Assembly: GCA_020696345.1 (NCBI GenBank)
Contig: JAEHCK010000031.1
Location: 1-38,578 of the forward strand
From: Thermoplasmata archaeon
GTDB lineage: Archaea > Thermoplasmatota > Penumbrarchaeia > JAEHCK01
Reading direction: 5' to 3'
Length of the DNA stretch: 38,578 nt
In this document: positions 33,841 through 38,578 of the stretch, piece by piece
How positions within the stretch are numbered: the first letter of the stretch is position 1
How the letters are laid out: the number at the start of each line of letters is the position of its first letter
Translations under genes and position numbers: made by a program
Notes under the pieces: model-generated
What the model saw: only the letters and a program-made list of their open reading frames with translations
What the model was told of the DNA's origin: nothing
The model's database searches: none

Positions 33841-34581
33841 ATGAAAGCAATAGTTCTCGCCGGTGGATTTGCAAAGCGCATGTGGCCGTTGACAAAAGAT
33901 AAGCCCAAGCATTTATTGCCAATTGGGAACAAACCAATGTTAGACCATGTCCTGACAAAACTTGAAAGTGTTCCCGAAATTGACCAGATATTCATTTCCA
34001 CCAATGCCAGGTTCGAAGAAGTGTTCAAACAATATCTGGGGGCAGTCAAATCCAAAAAAACAATATCTCTGTTCATCGAGGATACACAAACGGAACAGGA
34101 GAAACTCGGTAGTGTGGGCGCCCTGGGATATCTACTTAGACAACACCAGCTTGAAGATGATCTTGAACTGGTTGTGATCGGTGGCGATAATTTATTCGAC
34201 TTCGAAATGCCTGAATTTATTAATTATTTTCATTATAAAGGTGGCAATGTCGTTGCATTATATAACCTGGGGTCGTTGGAAAATGCTAAGCTGTATGGGG
34301 TTGTAGATGTAGATAAAGATCATAAGATAACAGCCTTCCAGGAGAAACCCGATAAACCAAAGTCAACTCTCGTCTCCACCGCATGTTACTGTTTTTCCCC
34401 GAAAGGTGTAAAAAATATCTTAAGGTACCTGGACGAGGGTAATGACCCGGATAAGATCGGGCATTTCATAGAATGGTTATATAAAGCCGATGATGTGTTC
34501 GGATTTGTTTTTAAAGGTTATTGGTTTGATATCGGCAGTTTTGAAAGCTATGATGTGGCTAATGATTTTTTTTCTAAATAA
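33841..34581 (+). CDS. Sugar-1-phosphate nucleotidyltransferase
   Basis: A 246-residue nucleotidyltransferase of the RfbA/GalU-like superfamily. LAGGFAKRMWPLT with PKHLLPIGNKPM is the nucleotide- and sugar-binding signature, VVIGGDNLF holds a metal-binding Asp, FQEKPDKP is the sugar-binding loop, and YWFDIGSFESY closes the site. There is no C-terminal left-handed beta-helix, as in short RfbA-type enzymes. It activates a hexose phosphate for glycan or glycolipid synthesis; the sugar and nucleotide are not clear. It starts 24 bases after znuB but is not functionally linked to it. Confidence 0.9.
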   Translation: MKAIVLAGGFAKRMWPLTKDKPKHLLPIGNKPMLDHVLTKLESVPEIDQIFISTNARFEEVFKQYLGAVKSKKTISLFIEDTQTEQEKLGSVGALGYLLRQHQLEDDLELVVIGGDNLFDFEMPEFINYFHYKGGNVVALYNLGSLENAKLYGVVDVDKDHKITAFQEKPDKPKSTLVSTACYCFSPKGVKNILRYLDEGNDPDKIGHFIEWLYKADDVFGFVFKGYWFDIGSFESYDVANDFFSK

Positions 34582-34623
34582 AAAAATGCTTCGCAAAACG
34601 ACTAATAAATAACGCATTTTTTT
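34580..34623 (+). terminator. Putative transcription terminator
   Basis: AAAAAAATGC (34580-34589) pairs with GCATTTTTTT (34614-34623), overlapping the stop of the nucleotidyltransferase gene and ending in T's. A short palindrome CTGCATTCCAATGCAG lies at 34652-34667. The rest of the gap to 34824 is AT-rich and likely holds the next promoter (TATAATATATAAGG near 34710). Confidence 0.55.
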
Positions 34624-34824
34624 TATATCTTATAACAATTCTGCAAAAGGCCCTGCATTCCAATGCAGTCTCATGACACTTATTGGGCAAAAATAACCAA
34701 TAGATATAAGTATAATATATAAGGATGATTAGTCAATAATTTGAAAATATAATTTATATGGAAATTATATCTGGAATAAACTATGGTTTAGTATAAAAAT
34801 AAAATATGAAATTAGGTGAATAAT

Positions 34825-37800
34825 ATGAAAAAGGTAATTTCGGTAGGAATAATAATATTTATGGTATTGTCAGTAATAGGAATGATGTTAATACCCGTAA
34901 TTGGTGCAGCAGGTTCAGATGATGAGTCCGTGGCACGCGGCAGCCCGCGCTGGAGTAGTTATACTGCATACTATAACAAAACTTTCTCCATCAGCAGCGG
35001 TTTGGACCAGGAAAATGTATATATGGCGGTACTTGTCCAGACTGAAGATACAACATCTAGACCCAAAGATTCACAAGGGTCCTCAGGCAACTTCGATTCC
35101 TCTGAAGTAATGCAAAGTACAATTGATTTTCTTGATGGCTCTCAGAAGAGCACAGGTACGAGTCGAAATGTACTAGGTGAATTATTTACCGCAACCTGGT
35201 GTCAGTACTGTCCTGGCGGAGTTGGAGCCTTTGACCGTATTACCAGGGATTCAAATTTCTTCCCGGGTAAAACCACTATGATAGCATTTCATGCTTCCGG
35301 CGACCATGGCAATCCTGCAGGTGTCACAAGAAGTAACCTTTATAATTTTGGTGGCATACCCACTGCTATTTTTGATGGTTACGAGTGTTTCACAGGTGGA
35401 AATGCGAATCCCAATTCCAGTACACCCGAATCTCACTACAAACGAATTATAAATGCCAGAGCCTCAAAACAATCGATTGTAGATATCACCACCTTCGGTC
35501 ACAAAGGCAATGCCAGCGGATGGATCAATGTGTCAGTGGAATTATTGAACCCCACACCCTTACGAAATCTGAAAGTACAATTCATGGTTGTGGAAGATAT
35601 ATACCCCGCAAATAACACTGGAGCATTTTATAGATATACCGTTCAACAGATCCTAACCCCCGCGGCTTTCACACCAACAAATCATGCACCGTCCGTGAAG
35701 GCACAGTTACAGCCTATTACCATCCCGGAGGACACCTCCGACTCAACCAGCATCATGCTCGGGCCCGCCTTTAAAGATGAGGATCTGGATGTTTTAACCT
35801 ACTCGAGTGACCGCGACGGTTCGAACAAGTTGCACATTAAGGTAGAATACGATGAGGATAGTAATATTACCCTAACACCAGATAAAAATTGGAATGGTGA
35901 GGAAGATATCACATTCTATGCTGATGATGGTTCCGCCGACCCCGTACCAAATGTGGTGACAGTTACCGTTGAGAATGTGAACGACAACCCATTTGTGAAT
36001 ACGCCAATGGTGGATTTCTCTACATATGAGGATGTGCCCGTAAATGATAAATTCGATCTAACCCTTGTGTTCGGTGATCTGGATCTCGACACTGATCTGA
36101 ATGCAGTGCAACAGGACCCTCTTGAGTTCACATATTCGGGCGATAACCATATTGATGTTACCATCGAGGATGATAAGGTAAGCTTTGACCCGAAACCAAA
36201 CTGGAACGGCAACGAAACAATTACAATTACAGCTGATGACGGAGCAGCTACTGTTTCTGATGATGTGAAGATCTGGGTGCGCTCGGATAATGACCCGCCC
36301 GTACTTGTGGAATCACTGCCCAAATTGACTATCAATGAGGATGTACAAAAGAAAGACTTTCTGGATCTGAACGAGTATTTCTATGATCAGGATGGGGATA
36401 CTTTAAACTATGATTATGATGACCCGGAGAACTTTAAAATTCAACTGAACTATAAAGAAAGCTCTGTTTTTGTGACATTAACCCCCGATGAGAACTATTT
36501 TGGCACAGAGACCATAATCTTTAAGGCAACAGATATTCCAGGTTCCGAACCTGTTACTGGAAACCTTGAGGTAACGGTCACACCCGTGAATGACCCGCCA
36601 GTGTTGAACCAAATTGCTGATTGGGATATAATATCATCGAGTGTGATCTATGCGGGAACTACAATTCGAGTTCTTGAGGACAATCCAATTACAATTTATG
36701 CCACCGCAAATGATCTTGCAGATAATGATAAACTTACCTTCACCGATGATACCGAATTGTTCAATATAGATCCTAATACAGGCGAGATATCGTTTACCCC
36801 AACCAATGACGATGTTGGTATCTATGAAGTTGAGATCACGGTTGATGACGGCCAAATGAAAGATAATCTGGACTCTGATATCTTTACATTCATAGTGGAA
36901 AATGTAAACGACCCACCCGATACACCCAAGATCCTGTCGCCAACAGATGGTCAAGAATTTATTGTTAATGAGAAGATCGAATTAACAGCCACCTGTACTG
37001 ACCCCGATGAACAGATCACCGACTCCGAAGAACAATTATCCTATGCATGGACCAACAATAAAACCAATGAGGTTTTGACCCTTGGTAAAACTGATACGAT
37101 CACCTTGTCGCCTGGGTTCTATACAATAACGCTGACCGTCACCGACATGGCAGAAGAAACAAGCACAGCCGAGACCAAGATCCATGTGGATATCGATCGT
37201 CTAAAAGATACGGATTCCGACGGCACTCCCGATTACCTGGATGACGATGACGACGAGGATGGAATGCCCGATGAATGGGAGAAAAAGTATTCCTCGATAT
37301 TAAACCAGGAAGATCCAAGCGATGCAGCTCGAGATGATGATAAAGATGGTTTTACCAACTTGCAAGAATACTTGGGTGACGATGGTTCAGTAGGTGGTGA
37401 CGATTCTACGGACCCCACAAGAATAACCTCTGCACCAGTAGTAAAAGAGTCCGGTGATAGTTCCACAAGCACCACAGATTTCTCAATGGGATTGGCTCTG
37501 GTTGCAATTATTGTTGTAATTATCGTGGTGATCTTGGTTGTCTTAATTGTAATTAAGAAAAAACAGAGAGGACAAGATCCATCCGAACCGGGAACAAGTA
37601 CCTTACCAGCTCAAATCTCTGGTCCAGGTGCAAGTTCAACACAGATGCCACCCCAACAACCCCCGTATGGCTTTGGGCCAATGCCAGGGTCAGGGTTTGG
37701 ACCAGGGCCTGGACAATCACAATCGCAACAACTACAACAGCAGCCGCAGTCTCAATATCCGAATCCCTACCAGGCTTATCCCGGGGTACCCGATCCTTTA

Positions 37801-38040
37801 TATCAATCCAATTTGCCAATGTCACCTGAAACTACGGTTTCAGGCTTGCCGCCATCGCCAAGTTCAATTGGAAATCCGATGTTACCTTCACCATCCGATC
37901 CTAACCAAGATTCATTGGAACATATTTCCGAAGATAATAACGAGAGTACATCAGCAAGTAATGGCTCCGCATGCTCAAAATGCGGAACCATTATCAAAGG
38001 CGGCTGGGTTATATGTCCGAATTGTAAATCGCTACAGTAA
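34825..38040 (+). CDS. Large surface protein: thioredoxin/Omp28-like domain, cadherin-like repeats, membrane anchor, cytoplasmic zinc ribbon
   Basis: About 1071 residues. A signal peptide (to about residue 29) is followed by a thioredoxin-like domain of the Omp28-related type (about 115-285), with CxxC at 126-129 (TATWCQYCPGG) and a cis-Pro loop GGIPTAIFDG. Four or more cadherin-like/Ig-like repeats follow (about 290-700), each ending in VNDNP- or VNDPP-type linkers, then a PKD-like segment, DxDxDG calcium repeats, and a transmembrane helix (about 889-912). The roughly 140-residue Pro/Gln/Ser-rich tail ends in a zinc ribbon (CSKCG and CPNC). AGGTGA precedes the ATG at 34825 by five bases. It probably forms or checks disulfides, or binds partners, outside the cell; the cytoplasmic ribbon suggests contact with an inside partner. 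Confidence 0.88.
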   Translation: MKKVISVGIIIFMVLSVIGMMLIPVIGAAGSDDESVARGSPRWSSYTAYYNKTFSISSGLDQENVYMAVLVQTEDTTSRPKDSQGSSGNFDSSEVMQSTIDFLDGSQKSTGTSRNVLGELFTATWCQYCPGGVGAFDRITRDSNFFPGKTTMIAFHASGDHGNPAGVTRSNLYNFGGIPTAIFDGYECFTGGNANPNSSTPESHYKRIINARASKQSIVDITTFGHKGNASGWINVSVELLNPTPLRNLKVQFMVVEDIYPANNTGAFYRYTVQQILTPAAFTPTNHAPSVKAQLQPITIPEDTSDSTSIMLGPAFKDEDLDVLTYSSDRDGSNKLHIKVEYDEDSNITLTPDKNWNGEEDITFYADDGSADPVPNVVTVTVENVNDNPFVNTPMVDFSTYEDVPVNDKFDLTLVFGDLDLDTDLNAVQQDPLEFTYSGDNHIDVTIEDDKVSFDPKPNWNGNETITITADDGAATVSDDVKIWVRSDNDPPVLVESLPKLTINEDVQKKDFLDLNEYFYDQDGDTLNYDYDDPENFKIQLNYKESSVFVTLTPDENYFGTETIIFKATDIPGSEPVTGNLEVTVTPVNDPPVLNQIADWDIISSSVIYAGTTIRVLEDNPITIYATANDLADNDKLTFTDDTELFNIDPNTGEISFTPTNDDVGIYEVEITVDDGQMKDNLDSDIFTFIVENVNDPPDTPKILSPTDGQEFIVNEKIELTATCTDPDEQITDSEEQLSYAWTNNKTNEVLTLGKTDTITLSPGFYTITLTVTDMAEETSTAETKIHVDIDRLKDTDSDGTPDYLDDDDDEDGMPDEWEKKYSSILNQEDPSDAARDDDKDGFTNLQEYLGDDGSVGGDDSTDPTRITSAPVVKESGDSSTSTTDFSMGLALVAIIVVIIVVILVVLIVIKKKQRGQDPSEPGTSTLPAQISGPGASSTQMPPQQPPYGFGPMPGSGFGPGPGQSQSQQLQQQPQSQYPNPYQAYPGVPDPLYQSNLPMSPETTVSGLPPSPSSIGNPMLPSPSDPNQDSLEHISEDNNESTSASNGSACSKCGTIIKGGWVICPNCKSLQ

Positions 38041-38093
38041 TATATAATGCCGGAATTATAAACAGACCGTTTTGCTGTTGTATCTATATCAAC

Positions 38094-38165
38094 CACTTGG
38101 GGAGTGGTGACCACTTCAAGTGATGATCGCTTGGAATCGTTGGGAGACCACTGCAAGTAATTATC
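38094..38165. repeat. Dispersed repeat, inverted copy of 22653-22727
   Basis: About 72 bases match the reverse complement of 22653-22727, 15 kb away, with scattered substitutions. A shorter relative (GGTCACCCCTCACCAAACG) lies at 38408-38426. Confidence 0.75.
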
Positions 38166-38172
38166 GCTTGGA

Positions 38173-38300
38173 TATTGGAAAAGTCAAAATGTAAAAGTAA
38201 AATCTTAAAAGTTAAAAGTAGAAGTTATTATCAGGGGTCTGGGGTCACAATTCAGGGGTTAAGGACTCCCGACTCTTTAGACTCCTGACCCTCGACCAGT
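38173..38300. repeat. Mosaic intergenic repeat block (second copy)
   Basis: Modules GTCAAAATGTAAAAG, CAGGGGTCTGGGGTCACAATT and GACTCCCGACTCTTTAGACTC, in the same order as at 18164-18274. The stretch 38300-38480 shows no gene. Confidence 0.65.
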
Positions 38301-38483
38301 AAACACGAGCTTATCCATTTTACCTCCTCTTGCCAGTGATTTAATTTGTAATGCTATCATAACGATCCCCCCTCACCAAATGTTTTTCAACAATAATCTA
38401 TAGTAATGGTCACCCCTCACCAAACGATTCTGTTTATTAACCCAAGTCTGACAGTTTACTTTAAAAGGAGTTCTTAGTTACGA

Positions 38484-38578
38484 ATGATTATGACACAACA
38501 AACGCAACTAAGAACAATAGACCTGACGCCGAACGATAATATATCCTTTCCTATTGGAACGATACTTACCGTTCAGGA
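38484..38578 (+). CDS. Partial hypothetical protein, runs off the window
   Basis: A frame starting at ATG 38484 (or 38490) reads MTQQTQLRTIDLTPNDNISF and stays open to the end. An AAAGGAG site lies about 14 bases upstream, rather far for the first ATG. Too short to assign. Confidence 0.4.
   Translation, partial: MIMTQQTQLRTIDLTPNDNISFPIGTILTVQ

Overview
The window reads as a chromosomal segment of an archaeon, most likely an uncultured euryarchaeote related to Thermoplasmata or methanogens. The archaeal evidence is an archaeal-type phenylalanyl-tRNA synthetase beta chain, MptA-type GTP cyclohydrolase, hexulose-6-phosphate synthase fused to an RraA-like domain, MOFRL-type glycerate 2-kinase, a tRNA gene without encoded CCA, BRE/TATA-like boxes some 25-30 bases before starts, and many TTG starts behind Shine-Dalgarno (SD) sites. 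The lineage is inference; no rRNA is present.

Left part (1-12.7 kb), mostly housekeeping: a minus-strand redox block (a 35-residue rubredoxin, two ferritin-like proteins, an AhpF/thioredoxin-reductase-like flavoprotein); a plus-strand run of a CBS-TPR protein, a crotonase-fold protein and a QueG-like Fe-S protein; a CPBP membrane protease; threonine synthase; and a glycerate cluster (glycerate 2-kinase, a small membrane zinc-ribbon protein, glycerate dehydrogenase).

Middle (12.7-18 kb), an accessory AT-rich patch: a surface protein gene without a start and with a sharp composition change, an AT-rich membrane protein, a possible group II intron fragment, a DUF4258-like/AbrB toxin-antitoxin pair, a string of small hairpins, VapBC, and tRNA-Arg(CCT). 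From 18 to 25.4 kb come mptA, hps-rraA, an HD phosphohydrolase, a dCTP-deaminase-like protein and pheT. Between hps-rraA and the HD gene lies the most striking structure: two inverted arrays of 28-bp units, one split by a 690-nt ORF-less group II intron whose predicted EBS1 loop pairs with the repeat itself.

Right part (25.4-38.6 kb): large palindromes and paired repeats surround two more toxin-antitoxin modules (DUF4258/YgiT and TumE/TumA-like, the latter behind three motif copies spaced 19 bp). Then come a beta-helix surface protein, a zinc (or manganese) uptake locus (DtxR-family regulator, ZnuA, ZnuC, ZnuB), a sugar nucleotidyltransferase, and a roughly 1070-residue surface protein with a thioredoxin/Omp28-like head, cadherin-like repeats and a cytoplasmic zinc ribbon. 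A partial ORF runs off the right end.

Intergenic DNA is unusually rich in structured repeats: heptamer arrays, GAGTC-rich blocks, multi-hairpin elements with compensatory changes, and dispersed inverted copies. They recur across the window and look like the main force remodelling it.
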